Assembly (NCBI RefSeq): GCF_020510585.1
Contig: NZ_CP075190.1
Coordinates: forward strand, 558,001-622,000
Reading direction: 5' to 3'
DNA length: 64,000 bases
DNA from: Ferribacterium limneticum
GTDB taxonomy: Bacteria > Pseudomonadota > Gammaproteobacteria > Burkholderiales > Rhodocyclaceae
The translations under genes were made by a program, and so were the position numbers. Under the pieces are notes generated by a model. The model was not told where the DNA came from. It saw only the letters and a list, made by a program, of their open reading frames with translations, and ran no database searches. How positions within the stretch are numbered: position 1 is the first letter of the stretch; every line of letters starts with the position of its first letter. Positions 28,526-37,031 of the stretch are shown here, one piece after another.

Positions 28526-29625
28526 GGCTGCCCTCCATCGAGCCAGGCTTCGCTGAAAACAACGTGTTTGATGCCTTGCCGGCGCCAGTCGTAGGCGAGG
28601 TGGATGCGCCCGTCGCGGCCGAGCAGCAGGGACGGGTTGCCGTAGTCGGCGCCGCCATCGGGGGCGGTTTCGACCGTGCGCACTTCCTGCCAGGTTTTGC
28701 CCTGATCGGCCGACAACCAGAGCAACAAGGCTTGCCGCCCGCTGGCCGGGTTGCCGGCGAGTAGCAGCCAGCCGCTCTTCAGGCGCAGCAGGGCGACGGA
28801 GGAATTCGGATTGGCCACGGCAAGGGCTTCGCCGGCCTGCCAGCGCTGGCCACCGTTGTCCGTCGTCGCCACCCGGACCGAGCCGGGCGCCGGGCCGGCA
28901 TCGCGCAGGACGGCCATTGCCCGCTGTTCGTCGAGGGCGGCGACGGCCGGTTGCAGCGTGCTGGTTGTGGCGGCCAGGCGAGCCTTGTCGAGAATCTGCC
29001 CGGTGGGCGACAGGTGCAGCCATTCACCGTGCTGGCCGATAAAGTCGTGGCTGATCGCCAGCCCCAGGCCGCCATCGGCCAGCGGCACGGGGGCGGTCCG
29101 CACGGCGCCGCCGAAATTGGCGAACGGCGAGGTTTGCAGGCGGGCCGGCTTGCTCCAGCTCTTGCCGCCATCGGTCGACACGCTATGGTTGATCGAGCTG
29201 CCCAGCGTGCTGCTGGCGTACCACAGATGCAGCCAGCTCCCTTCGGCATGCAGGACCGGGTTGCCAAGCCGGCCGATCTGGGCAAAGGTGCCGCCGGCCG
29301 TGCTTTCGGCCGTGGCGATGAGCACCGGGCTGCGCCAGCCGCCACGATCGCGCACGCTGAAGTGGATGCTCATGGCGTCTTCCGGGCCGGCCAGCCAGGC
29401 CGCGGCAATGCGGCCATCGGGCAATTCGGTCAGGTTGGGGGCAGCAGCGGCCAATCCTGCATCGCGCCACAGCATTTCATTAACGAAGAGTGGCGGCAGC
29501 GTCGATGGCGTGGTTGCCGGAGGTTGGGCGAATCCTGGTGCACCGGGCGCCGGGGTGCGCCAGAAAGCCCCGGCCAGCGCCGCAGTGAACAGGAAAAGCA
29601 GGACGGGGCGGTAGGAAAACGGCAT
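28522..29625 (-). CDS. Exported sialidase/BNR-repeat-like protein
   Basis: A 367-residue protein with an N-terminal hydrophobic signal or anchor (about residues 8-22) and a sialidase-type beta-propeller. Asp-box-like repeats are STDGGKSWSKP, TTDNGGQRWQAG and SADQGKTWQEV, and a GNPSLLLGRDGRIHLAYDWRR segment resembles sialidase-superfamily proteins. The Arg triad of true sialidases cannot be assigned by eye, so the substrate is unknown. It is translationally coupled to a polytopic membrane protein. Confidence 0.8.
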   Translation of the reverse strand: MPFSYRPVLLFLFTAALAGAFWRTPAPGAPGFAQPPATTPSTLPPLFVNEMLWRDAGLAAAAPNLTELPDGRIAAAWLAGPEDAMSIHFSVRDRGGWRSPVLIATAESTAGGTFAQIGRLGNPVLHAEGSWLHLWYASSTLGSSINHSVSTDGGKSWSKPARLQTSPFANFGGAVRTAPVPLADGGLGLAISHDFIGQHGEWLHLSPTGQILDKARLAATTSTLQPAVAALDEQRAMAVLRDAGPAPGSVRVATTDNGGQRWQAGEALAVANPNSSVALLRLKSGWLLLAGNPASGRQALLLWLSADQGKTWQEVRTVETAPDGGADYGNPSLLLGRDGRIHLAYDWRRQGIKHVVFSEAWLDGGQP

Positions 29626-29747
29626 GGGGCAGAAGTTTAACCGGCTTGCCTTGGTGAGCGGTGAAATTTGCTTATTTGCCCAATTTTGTCACATCGTTGC
29701 GCCGAAAATTCGGGGATAATCATGCGCACCTGGGAGGGTAAATAATA

Positions 29748-32306
29748 ATGCGGATTAAATACTTCGTATTCGGCGCATCGGCTGTCGTCGCGGCGCTTTT
29801 CTTCGGTGGCGCCTATTGGTCGCTCGATCGTATTTTTGACAATGTCGTACGGGCCAATGCGGCCCGCGCCTCCGAAGCGACCACTCGAATTACCTTTGCC
29901 TCGATGTACCAGCTGATGAGCCAGGGTTGGCGACGCAGCCAGGCCGATGCCTTTCTGCATGCGATCGCCGCGGCCGGCAAGGAAAACGGGCTGACCGTGC
30001 AGATTTACCGCAGCCAGGTTGTCGTCGATCTTTACGATGAAATCGAGCAGCCGCCGTTCGATGCCGATCTGACGACCGTGGTTGCCAGCGGCAAGCCCCT
30101 GCGGCGCGATACGGTCGATTACTCTCGCCACATCTACCCGCTGGTTGCCGAGGCCAAGTGTCTGCGCTGCCACCGTAATGCCGAGGTTGGAGCTGTCCTC
30201 GGCGCAGTCGAAGTTCGCCAGGAATACGCCAGCCTGCTGGCCGATGCCCGGCGCGACCTGTACCTGGCTTTTGCCCTGCTCGTGCCATTGGCGGCCTTGC
30301 TGGCCGGCGCGGCCGTGTGGTGGGTCGGGCGGCGGATCGAAGGCTCGCTTGAAGGCCTCCAGGCGGATTTCGATCAGGTCAATGCGGTCGGCGATTTGCG
30401 GCGGATTGCCATGGCCGAACACGACTTTGGTTTTGTCGAACTGAATCGCGTTTTTGCCGGGCTCGGCCGCTTGCTGGAAAAACTGCGCGCGATTGCCGTC
30501 GACAAGGACATCCTGATGTTCGAGATCGGGCTGCTCGAAAAATTCGTCATTACCTCGGACGTCGTGCGCGACTGGCGCGAATACGTTGGACGCCTGCTGG
30601 TTGATATCAACAGCGTGCTGCCAGCCCATACGCTGTTTTCCATTTTCAAGATCGATGACGAGATGTTCGATCTGGAGGTTTTCTGGCTGGGGCCGGTCAC
30701 CGAGCGAACCCGCATCATGATGGAGCAGCATATTCGCAAGGAATTGGCTGCCTTGCCGAGCTTCGGGGATATCGGCGTGTGCAATATCCACCACCATCTT
30801 TCCGGCACGCAAGGTGAGCCCATCGAGCTGTCGGAGGACGAGGTTGCGCTGCGCGTCAAATCCTTCTTCGTCGATAAACCGAAGATCGGCGGTATCGTCG
30901 GCATCGGCGTGCATGCCGGTGTGCTTGACGACGAGACGCGTTACCTGGTCATGGATAGCGTTTTGTCCACCTTGCTCAATGTCGTCGGCTCGGTCAAGGC
31001 TATCTACAAATACACCCGCGACCTCGAGTATTACGCCACCCGCGATCCGCTGACCGACCTTTTCAACCAGCGCGTTTTCTGGGAATTGAGCTCATATGAA
31101 ATAGGCCGGGCCAAGCGTCACGGCTACAGTTTTGGCTTGTTGCTGATTGACCTCGATAATTTCAAGCTGGTCAATGACAACTACGGCCATACCGTCGGCG
31201 ATACCTATCTCCAGCGTCTGGCGCGCCAGGTGCAGGGGGCATTGCGCGATGGCGATATTCTTGCCCGCTACGGCGGAGACGAGTTTGTCGTGCTCCTGCC
31301 GGAAGCCGAGACCGACGCCGTGGTCATGGTTGCCGAGCGGGTTCGCCAGGCGATCGAGTCGCTCGACGTGGCGACGCCGCAGGACGCCCACGTGCGCGGT
31401 ACGGCATCGATCGGCCTGGCGGTTTTCCCTGACCATGCCGACAACGCCAAGGATCTGCTGCTCTTTGCCGACAACATGATGTATCGGGCCAAGGCGGCCG
31501 GCAAAGGGCAAGTCACCGTACCGACTCAGGACGATATCGTTTCGGTATTCCGCGACATCACCCAAAAGAGCGTCATGGTCCTCGAGGCCATCGAGGCGAA
31601 GCGCGTCGTGCCTTTCTTCCAGCCAATTCTGGATATTGCCGAACGGAAGATCGTGGCCTATGAGGTTCTGTCCCGGATCGAACTTGACGGCCAGGTCATC
31701 CGCGCCGACGAATTCGTCGAAATTGCCGAAAAGATCGGGGTCATCCACCGGCTCGACATGCTGGTCATCGAACAGGCCTTGACAATCCTCTCGGCCCAGG
31801 GGCACCGGGGCGAAATCTTCATCAATCTGTCGCCGCGGGCGCTGGTCTTCAATGAATTTGCCCGCGACCTGCGGCGTCTTGTCACGAAGAGCGGCATCTT
31901 GCCGCAGAACATCGTTTTCGAGATTACCGAGCGCGATACCGTCAAAAACCTGTCGTTGCTCGAACGCTTCCTCAATGACCTGAAGAGCGACGGATTCAAG
32001 TTGGCGATCGACGATTTCGGCTCCGGCTTTTCATCCTTCCACTACCTGCGTCGCTTCCCGATCGACTATCTCAAGATCGAGGGTGATTTCATCGCCAACA
32101 TGCTCAACAGCGAGAAGGACCGCACCTTCGTGACCAGCATCCGTTCGCTGGCGCGCGACATGGGCATCACCGTGGTCGCCGAATATGTCGAGTCGGCCGA
32201 GGTCCTGGAAGAACTGGTCGGCCTTGAAGTACAACGCGCCCAGGGTTACTACATCGGCCGGCCGGCGCGCAATCTGCTGCCAGTCGATTGGCAGCCGGCC
32301 GGGTGA
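29748..32306 (+). CDS. Haem c-binding GGDEF-EAL cyclic-di-GMP protein
   Basis: An 852-residue membrane protein. An N-terminal anchor (about 5-25) and a second membrane helix (about 172-192) enclose a periplasmic Tll0287/DUF3365-like domain with a c-type haem site CLRCH (C138, C141, H142). A GAF-like middle region (about 240-420) follows, then a GGDEF domain with GGDEF at 509-513 and an RxxD inhibitory site five residues before it, so it should make c-di-GMP. The EAL domain has YEVLSR in place of EALLR but keeps INLSP, EITE, IDDFGSG, the Lys in YLKIE and QGYYIGRP, so it may still hydrolyse. Haem suggests redox or gas sensing. Confidence 0.9.
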   Translation: MRIKYFVFGASAVVAALFFGGAYWSLDRIFDNVVRANAARASEATTRITFASMYQLMSQGWRRSQADAFLHAIAAAGKENGLTVQIYRSQVVVDLYDEIEQPPFDADLTTVVASGKPLRRDTVDYSRHIYPLVAEAKCLRCHRNAEVGAVLGAVEVRQEYASLLADARRDLYLAFALLVPLAALLAGAAVWWVGRRIEGSLEGLQADFDQVNAVGDLRRIAMAEHDFGFVELNRVFAGLGRLLEKLRAIAVDKDILMFEIGLLEKFVITSDVVRDWREYVGRLLVDINSVLPAHTLFSIFKIDDEMFDLEVFWLGPVTERTRIMMEQHIRKELAALPSFGDIGVCNIHHHLSGTQGEPIELSEDEVALRVKSFFVDKPKIGGIVGIGVHAGVLDDETRYLVMDSVLSTLLNVVGSVKAIYKYTRDLEYYATRDPLTDLFNQRVFWELSSYEIGRAKRHGYSFGLLLIDLDNFKLVNDNYGHTVGDTYLQRLARQVQGALRDGDILARYGGDEFVVLLPEAETDAVVMVAERVRQAIESLDVATPQDAHVRGTASIGLAVFPDHADNAKDLLLFADNMMYRAKAAGKGQVTVPTQDDIVSVFRDITQKSVMVLEAIEAKRVVPFFQPILDIAERKIVAYEVLSRIELDGQVIRADEFVEIAEKIGVIHRLDMLVIEQALTILSAQGHRGEIFINLSPRALVFNEFARDLRRLVTKSGILPQNIVFEITERDTVKNLSLLERFLNDLKSDGFKLAIDDFGSGFSSFHYLRRFPIDYLKIEGDFIANMLNSEKDRTFVTSIRSLARDMGITVVAEYVESAEVLEELVGLEVQRAQGYYIGRPARNLLPVDWQPAG

Positions 32307-33095
32307 TCAGCAGCCCTTGTATTCCGGCTTGCGTTTCTGCATGAAAGCGTCGATGCCCTCGCCGGCATCCTCGCTCATCATGTTGCAGGCCATCACTTCG
32401 CCGGCGTAGTCGTAGGCCTCGCTCAGGCCCATTTCGAGCTGCTTGTAGAACATGCCCTTGCCCATGCGGATGGCAACGGCGCTCTTGCCGAGGATGTTGC
32501 CGGCCAGCCGCTCGATTTCGGCATCCAGTGCATCGAGCGGCACGACGCGATTGACCAGTCCCTTGGCGCGGGCTTCCATGGCGTCGATGAATTCGCCGGT
32601 GAGCAGCATTTCCAGCGCTGCCTTGCGACCCAGGTTGCGGGCCAGACCGACGGCCGGGGTCGAACAGAACAGCCCGACGTTGATGCCCGACACCGCGAAC
32701 TTGGCGACATCGGCCGCTACCGCCAGATCGCACATCGACACCAGCTGACAGCCGGCCGCCGTGGCGATGCCATGCACGCGGGCGATGACCGGCTGCGGCA
32801 TCTGGGTGATGCTCAGCATGACCTGGCCGCACTGCTTGAACAGCGCCTGCATGAATTCCTTGCTGTGATTGCCGCGCATTTCCTTGAGGTCGTGGCCGGC
32901 GCAAAAGGCCTTGCCAGCACCGCCGATGACGACGACGCGCACGCCGCTGGAGCTGGCGATGGCGTCCAGCTCGGCTTGCAGGGCACTCAGCATGTCCTTC
33001 GACAGCGAGTTGAACTGGCCGGGACGGTTCAGGGTCAGCGTGGTCAGGCCGTCGGCGCGGTCGGTGCGCAGAACGAGGGGTTCGGTGGTGGTCAT
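32307..33095 (-). CDS. Enoyl-CoA hydratase/isomerase family protein
   Basis: A 262-residue crotonase-fold enzyme. The oxyanion-hole segments are GKAFCAGHDLKEM (about residues 62-74) and HGIATAAGCQLVSMCDLAVA (about 108-127). The usual catalytic Glu positions read FCSTPAVGLARNLGRKAALEMLLTGE, where a typical hydratase has Glu after the Gly-Leu segment, so the exact reaction is uncertain; it resembles the ECHDC3-like branch. GGAGACACC precedes the start. It ends one base after the convergent GGDEF-EAL gene. Confidence 0.88.
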   Translation of the reverse strand: MTTTEPLVLRTDRADGLTTLTLNRPGQFNSLSKDMLSALQAELDAIASSSGVRVVVIGGAGKAFCAGHDLKEMRGNHSKEFMQALFKQCGQVMLSITQMPQPVIARVHGIATAAGCQLVSMCDLAVAADVAKFAVSGINVGLFCSTPAVGLARNLGRKAALEMLLTGEFIDAMEARAKGLVNRVVPLDALDAEIERLAGNILGKSAVAIRMGKGMFYKQLEMGLSEAYDYAGEVMACNMMSEDAGEGIDAFMQKRKPEYKGC

Positions 33096-33206
33096 GGTGT
33101 CTCCGGATTATTTGCCTCGCCGGCGGCATCGCCGGCAAGGGGCTTGGGTTTATCAGGGATTGGTGATTCTACTCCGAGCGGCGGGCTCGCTTCCATGCCG
33201 GGTGAT

Positions 33207-33245
33207 TGCTACGGTCAACCGGGAAAAATGGCCAAAAATGAAATA
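33207..33245 (-). repeat. Dispersed repeat, copy 7
   Basis: Minus strand reads ATTTCATTTTTGGCC, ATTTTTCCCGGTTGACCGT and AGCAAT. It starts 4 bases after the stop of the next minus-strand gene (33249), in sense orientation to it. Confidence 0.92.
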
Positions 33246-33248
33246 CGG

Positions 33249-33563
33249 TCAGAAGCCATACTCGCGCTCGACACGACAGACGCGGACGCGAAATGCCTTG
33301 TACCAGTCCTTCGCCCGGCCCTGAGCCTGGCGATGAACGAGGTTTTCCTTCCAGGCCTTGATGGCTTCCTGGCTGGCCCAATACGAAACGGAAATGCCGA
33401 TCTCCTGCCGCGCGCTTTCGAAGCCCAGAAAACCGGGTTGTCCGGATGCCAGTTCCAGCATCTGCTTCGCCGTCTCGCCATAGTCGTTGTCTGCCGCGGT
33501 GCGGACCGAGGTGAAGATGACGGCGAAGTATGGCGGTTGCGGCGTTTGTGCCGGTGAAGACAT
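33249..33563 (-). CDS. Antibiotic biosynthesis monooxygenase (ABM)-fold protein
   Basis: A 104-residue protein with the ABM ferredoxin-like pattern: PYFAVIFTSVRT, DYGETAKQMLELASGQPGFLGFESAR, then ISVSYWASQEAIKAWKENLVHRQAQGR. Small members of this family include haem-degrading and quinone-forming monooxygenases and proteins of unknown role. The start at 33563 is supported by GAAAGGATCAGC, although the frame is open for 145 codons further upstream. It is divergent from the DUF4242-like gene. Confidence 0.82.
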   Translation of the reverse strand: MSSPAQTPQPPYFAVIFTSVRTAADNDYGETAKQMLELASGQPGFLGFESARQEIGISVSYWASQEAIKAWKENLVHRQAQGRAKDWYKAFRVRVCRVEREYGF

Positions 33564-33779
33564 GGCTGATCCTTTCAGGGGGTAGGTCGCCCGCTTGGAG
33601 CGAAGACATGGCGGCCGGCAGTCGCCACAAACCGGGCCCGATTTTACGCCCCGATTCCGCGCATTTCCACGCCATATGCATAGCCGAATCCTTGTGTAGC
33701 TTTTGGTACAGACCGCCTCCTGGCCGGGGATTAACGTTGATTCCGCAGTATCCCGTCGCCATTTCAGGAGAACCGCCAA

Positions 33780-34082
33780 ATGCAAGCCATGCGTTATTTT
33801 CTCGACACCCACGACCGCGCTCGCGGCACCTTCCCGGCGCAACTGAGCCCGGAAGAATTCGAAGCCTTCTTCGCCAAGTACGAAACCGCCTGTCAGGCCG
33901 AGGGTGTCATTCCCCTGCGCACCCATGTCGGCTTTGCCGAAGGCCGCGCCTTCTGCCTGAATCTGGCGCCGGACGCCGAGTCGGTGCGTCGCGCCCACGA
34001 GCGCGTTGGTCTGCCCTACGACGACATCAGCGAAATCACCACGGCTACGCCGGACGACACCTTCTTCCGTCGTCGCGCCTGA
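33780..34082 (+). CDS. DUF4242-like small protein
   Basis: A 100-residue protein resembling the DUF4242/SCO4226 nickel-binding family: MRYFLDTHDRARGTFPAQLSPEEF and the C-terminal VRRAHERVGLPYDDISEIT. The one Cys and several His could bind metal. CAGGAGAACCGCC precedes the start. It is 58 bases ahead of the dihaem peroxidase and in the same orientation, so probably cotranscribed. The function is unknown. Confidence 0.7.
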   Translation: MQAMRYFLDTHDRARGTFPAQLSPEEFEAFFAKYETACQAEGVIPLRTHVGFAEGRAFCLNLAPDAESVRRAHERVGLPYDDISEITTATPDDTFFRRRA

Positions 34083-34140
34083 TTGCCGGCCGGGCGGCGG
34101 GCCGCTATCGCCTGCCGCTGGTTATCCCAAAGGTTCCATC

Positions 34141-35421
34141 ATGGACAACGCACTACTAGCCATCGGCCTCCCCGCCGTCCTCATTGGCTTCGCCACGCTC
34201 GCCTTCATGGTGCACCGCGAGCTCGGGCCGTTTGCCGGCCTCAACGTTGCCGGGCGCTGGCTGCTCACCGGCCTGTTCGGCATGGGCTTTGTCGCCTTCG
34301 GGATCAAGATGGCCGTCGCACTGGCCATCGAACGCCTGCCCGAACAGACAATCACGCCCCTGCTGGCCATGCAGGCCGTGGCGGCTAGGGGCGATGAACA
34401 ATTCGACACTGGCTTCATCAACCCGGCGCCAGCCCGCCAAGCCCACTATGTCTGGGAAGCCCTGCCGGAAGCGGCGCCCGAGCCGGCCGACAACCCCGGC
34501 AGCGCGGCCAAGGTGGCGCTCGGCCAGCGGCTCTTTAACGAAAAGAAACTCTCCGGCGACGGCACGCTGTCCTGCGCCGCCTGCCACGACCTCTACACCC
34601 ATGCCGGCGCCGATGCCCGGCCGACCGCGCTCGGCATCGACCGCCAGAGCGGCCCGCGCAACACACCCACCGTCTGGAATGCCGCCTTCATGTCGCGCCA
34701 ATTCTGGGACGGTCGTGCCGCTTCGCTCGAAGAACAGGCCACGGGGCCGATCCTCAACCCCATCGAGATGGGCCTGTCCACGCCCGCCGAAGCCGAGCGT
34801 CGTTTGCGCCAGGACGCCAGCTACCGCAACGACTTTGCCCGCGCCTTCGGCAACCGCCAGCCGATCACCTTCGAGCGCGTCGCCCAGGCCATCGCAGCCT
34901 ACGAACGCACGCTCATCACGCCCGACGCCCCCTACGACCGCTTCGTGCGCGGCGACGCCACGGCGCTCAACCCGGCCCAGCTACGCGGCATGGCGCTCTT
35001 CGAATCGACCGGCTGCGTGCTCTGCCATCGCGGCCCCAGCTTCAGCGACGCCGGCCTGATCGGCGGCGAATCGGCCTTCCGCATCTTCCCTGCCAACGCC
35101 ACGCCCTACGAAAAACAATACGACCTGCTGCTCGACGGCAAACGCGGCGTCTGGCGCATCGCCTCGCTGCGCAACGTTGCCCTGACCGGCCCCTGGCTGC
35201 ACAACGGCTCGGTCGACAAACTCGAAAACGTCGTCCGCATCATGGCCAGCGCCCAACTGGGCCGCTCCGGCAAACTAAACACCTGGCTCAACGACGACCG
35301 CCAACTCGGCAAGGCCGACCGTTCACCGATAGGCGACATGGAGGTGGCAGACCTCGTGGCGTTTCTGGAGGCGTTGAGCAGCGACCGGCTGGTGGTGGAG
35401 GCGGGAAAGAGGGAACGGTGA
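34141..35421 (+). CDS. Membrane-anchored dihaem cytochrome c peroxidase (CcpA/MauG family)
   Basis: A 426-residue protein with two N-terminal membrane segments (about 5-27 and 37-59), then a dihaem peroxidase body. Haem sites are CAACH (around residue 145) and CVLCH (around 297). GPRNTPTVWNAAFMSRQFWDGRA and LEEQATGPILNPIEMG are typical. Most bacterial dihaem peroxidases are soluble and periplasmic, so the membrane anchor is a variation and would allow electron supply from the membrane. The start at 34141 removes a 45-codon upstream extension that overlaps the previous gene. Confidence 0.88.
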   Translation: MDNALLAIGLPAVLIGFATLAFMVHRELGPFAGLNVAGRWLLTGLFGMGFVAFGIKMAVALAIERLPEQTITPLLAMQAVAARGDEQFDTGFINPAPARQAHYVWEALPEAAPEPADNPGSAAKVALGQRLFNEKKLSGDGTLSCAACHDLYTHAGADARPTALGIDRQSGPRNTPTVWNAAFMSRQFWDGRAASLEEQATGPILNPIEMGLSTPAEAERRLRQDASYRNDFARAFGNRQPITFERVAQAIAAYERTLITPDAPYDRFVRGDATALNPAQLRGMALFESTGCVLCHRGPSFSDAGLIGGESAFRIFPANATPYEKQYDLLLDGKRGVWRIASLRNVALTGPWLHNGSVDKLENVVRIMASAQLGRSGKLNTWLNDDRQLGKADRSPIGDMEVADLVAFLEALSSDRLVVEAGKRER

Positions 35422-35443
35422 TTTTTGGGGAGGCGTGGGGCAG

Positions 35444-35484
35444 TTGCTACGGTCAACCGGAAAAAACGGGTAAAAATTAAATCG
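35444..35484 (-). repeat. Dispersed repeat, copy 8
   Basis: Plus strand reads TGCTACGGTCAACCGG, then AAAAAACGGGTAAAAATTAA and ATCG. It lies 22 bases after the peroxidase stop and 49 bases after the stop of the convergent AT-rich gene. It is the inverted partner of copy 9. Confidence 0.9.
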
Positions 35485-35533
35485 GGTTTGAAAGAGGGCA
35501 AATGGCGCTGGCCATCCCGCTTCGGTTGCGTAC

Positions 35534-36028
35534 TCAAGAAACCACTTGTTTGCCGGTCCATGTGCTGAGCTTGGCAGCGACCCTGGATGCGCTGCTTGGG
35601 TCACTGGACTCCCCTAGCGATATAGACGAGAAGACGCCAAGTGAAAGGAAAACGGAATAACCGGGTTTGGCTCCATCACTGTTCGCCCCTGAGTAGTGGA
35701 TGCGAATGTATTTGATTCGATCAAATGAGCAAAGAACACGCTTGAGATTCGTGACCTTTTTGGTTTGCCGATTGATGATTAGCGCTTGTATGCTGCCGCG
35801 AATCACCAGTTCATCTTCCGATTCACTGATCACTTCGAAATCGCTGTGGTCATAGGCCGGAAGAGCGATTTCGGGGAATAGTGTTCCTTCATTTTTGATC
35901 CACCGAGAACCGCGAAACAAGTAGTAGGCGGCGCCGAGTCCAAGGCCCCCGATGGCTAGTGAGTATGAGCCCGCGATAGCGGCAAAGATCAAGGCTGATC
36001 CTACGAAGAAATAGAGCACGAATACCAT
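35534..36028 (-). CDS. AT-rich orphan membrane protein, function unknown
   Basis: A 164-residue protein with two N-terminal membrane segments (VFVLYFFVGSALIFAAIAGSY, SLAIGGLGLGAAYYLF) and a soluble C-terminal part (about 45-164) with a beta-rich look (DELVIRGSIQALIINRQTKKV). Its codons and flanks are clearly more AT-rich than those of the neighbours, which suggests recent transfer. It is bracketed by inverted dispersed repeats (copies 8 and 9). I do not recognise the family. Confidence 0.65.
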   Translation of the reverse strand: MVFVLYFFVGSALIFAAIAGSYSLAIGGLGLGAAYYLFRGSRWIKNEGTLFPEIALPAYDHSDFEVISESEDELVIRGSIQALIINRQTKKVTNLKRVLCSFDRIKYIRIHYSGANSDGAKPGYSVFLSLGVFSSISLGESSDPSSASRVAAKLSTWTGKQVVS

Positions 36029-36160
36029 TTAATTTGAATTCAAAGGAAGGGAGGCGTTGGGTCACTGCTGTCAAGTGCATGAGGTCAACTAGTAGTAGGT
36101 GGCATAACTTTCGCATGATTCGAATGCCCTTCCAATATGCTATTGGATAGGAGGATCAGA

Positions 36161-36204
36161 CGATTTCAATTTTGCTCATTTTTTCCGGTTGACCGTAGCA
36201 GTGC
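36161..36204 (+). repeat. Dispersed repeat, copy 9
   Basis: Reads CGATTTCAATTTTGCTCA, then TTTTTTCCGGTTGACCGT and AGCAGTG. It shares 22 consecutive bases with the complement of copy 8. It is the only intergenic copy upstream of genes on both sides (hypothetical at 36028 and Crp/Fnr at 36333). Nothing else was recognised in the 304-bp gap. Confidence 0.9.
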
Positions 36205-36332
36205 ATTTTGCCGTGTTCTTGCCTCGGTAATTCCTGTGGCATTAAACTCGCCCGCACTGCCGATCGGTGACGTGCCTGATTTTCGTCGCCAGACCGCGAG
36301 CAGGGAGGTGGTCGGTCACGAGAGGTCCGGCG

Positions 36333-36989
36333 ATGATCAAGCTTGAGGATTTCAGTCCGTTTTCCAGCCTGACGGCGGCTGGCAAGAGCCGTCTGCGCGA
36401 GGGCGTGGTGAGTCGGTACGCGGTTTCCGAGGCGCCGTTGCTGTTCAAGGGGCAGCAGATTTCCGGGGCCTACTTCGTGCTCGAAGGGCGCTTGCGGGTT
36501 TATTCGCTGGCGCCGAATGGGACCGAAGCGACGATGTATTTGATCGATGCCGGCGAGACTTGCGTCTTTGCCCTGAACAGCCTGTTCAACGATCTGCTCT
36601 ATCCGGCCTGGGTCCAGGCGGTGGCGGAAACGACGCTGGCTTTCCTGCCCGGGCCGCTGTTTCGGACCCTGTTCGCCGAAGAGCCGGTGATTCGCGATCT
36701 GACGGTGCGCACGTTATCGACGCTGGTTTTCCGGCTCATGGCGGAGCTCGAAGAGGTGCATTCGTTCAAGCTCAACCAGCGGCTGGCCAACTTGCTGCTG
36801 ACGCACGCATCTTCCGCCGGAACCCTGGCGATGACGCAGCAGCAGATGGCTTTCCATCTGGGGACGACGCGCGAGGTGGTGGCCCGGCTGTTGGGCGAGT
36901 TTGTCGCGCTGGATTATGTCGAGACGCGGCGCGGCGTTTCGCTGATTCGCGACGTGGCCGGTTTGCGGCGGGTGGTCAGCGAGGGCTAG
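36333..36989 (+). CDS. Crp/Fnr-family transcription regulator
   Basis: A 218-residue regulator with an N-terminal cyclic-nucleotide-binding fold (LFKGQQISGAYFVLEGRLRVYS), a long dimer helix and a C-terminal helix-turn-helix (MTQQQMAFHLGTTREVVARLL) with the E/R recognition pattern of the family. It lacks the N-terminal four-Cys cluster of FNR, so it is not an oxygen-labile iron-sulphur sensor. The single Cys in GETCVFAL is reminiscent of other subfamilies. The start at 36333 is supported by GAGAGG; the frame is open 22 codons earlier. Its signal is unknown. Confidence 0.87.
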   Translation: MIKLEDFSPFSSLTAAGKSRLREGVVSRYAVSEAPLLFKGQQISGAYFVLEGRLRVYSLAPNGTEATMYLIDAGETCVFALNSLFNDLLYPAWVQAVAETTLAFLPGPLFRTLFAEEPVIRDLTVRTLSTLVFRLMAELEEVHSFKLNQRLANLLLTHASSAGTLAMTQQQMAFHLGTTREVVARLLGEFVALDYVETRRGVSLIRDVAGLRRVVSEG

Positions 36990-37031
36990 CGTGATCATGT
37001 AATCGGGAACGCTCCGGCCGGCCGCGGTAAA

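Noticed and set aside
33118..33140. GC-rich hairpin GCCGGCG/CGCCGGC upstream of the enoyl-CoA hydratase
   Set aside because: No T-run follows on either strand and no gene end fits, so a terminator call is not justified.
36333..36989. FNR oxygen sensor
   Set aside because: The four-cysteine cluster at the N-terminus is missing, so only Crp/Fnr family membership is supported.
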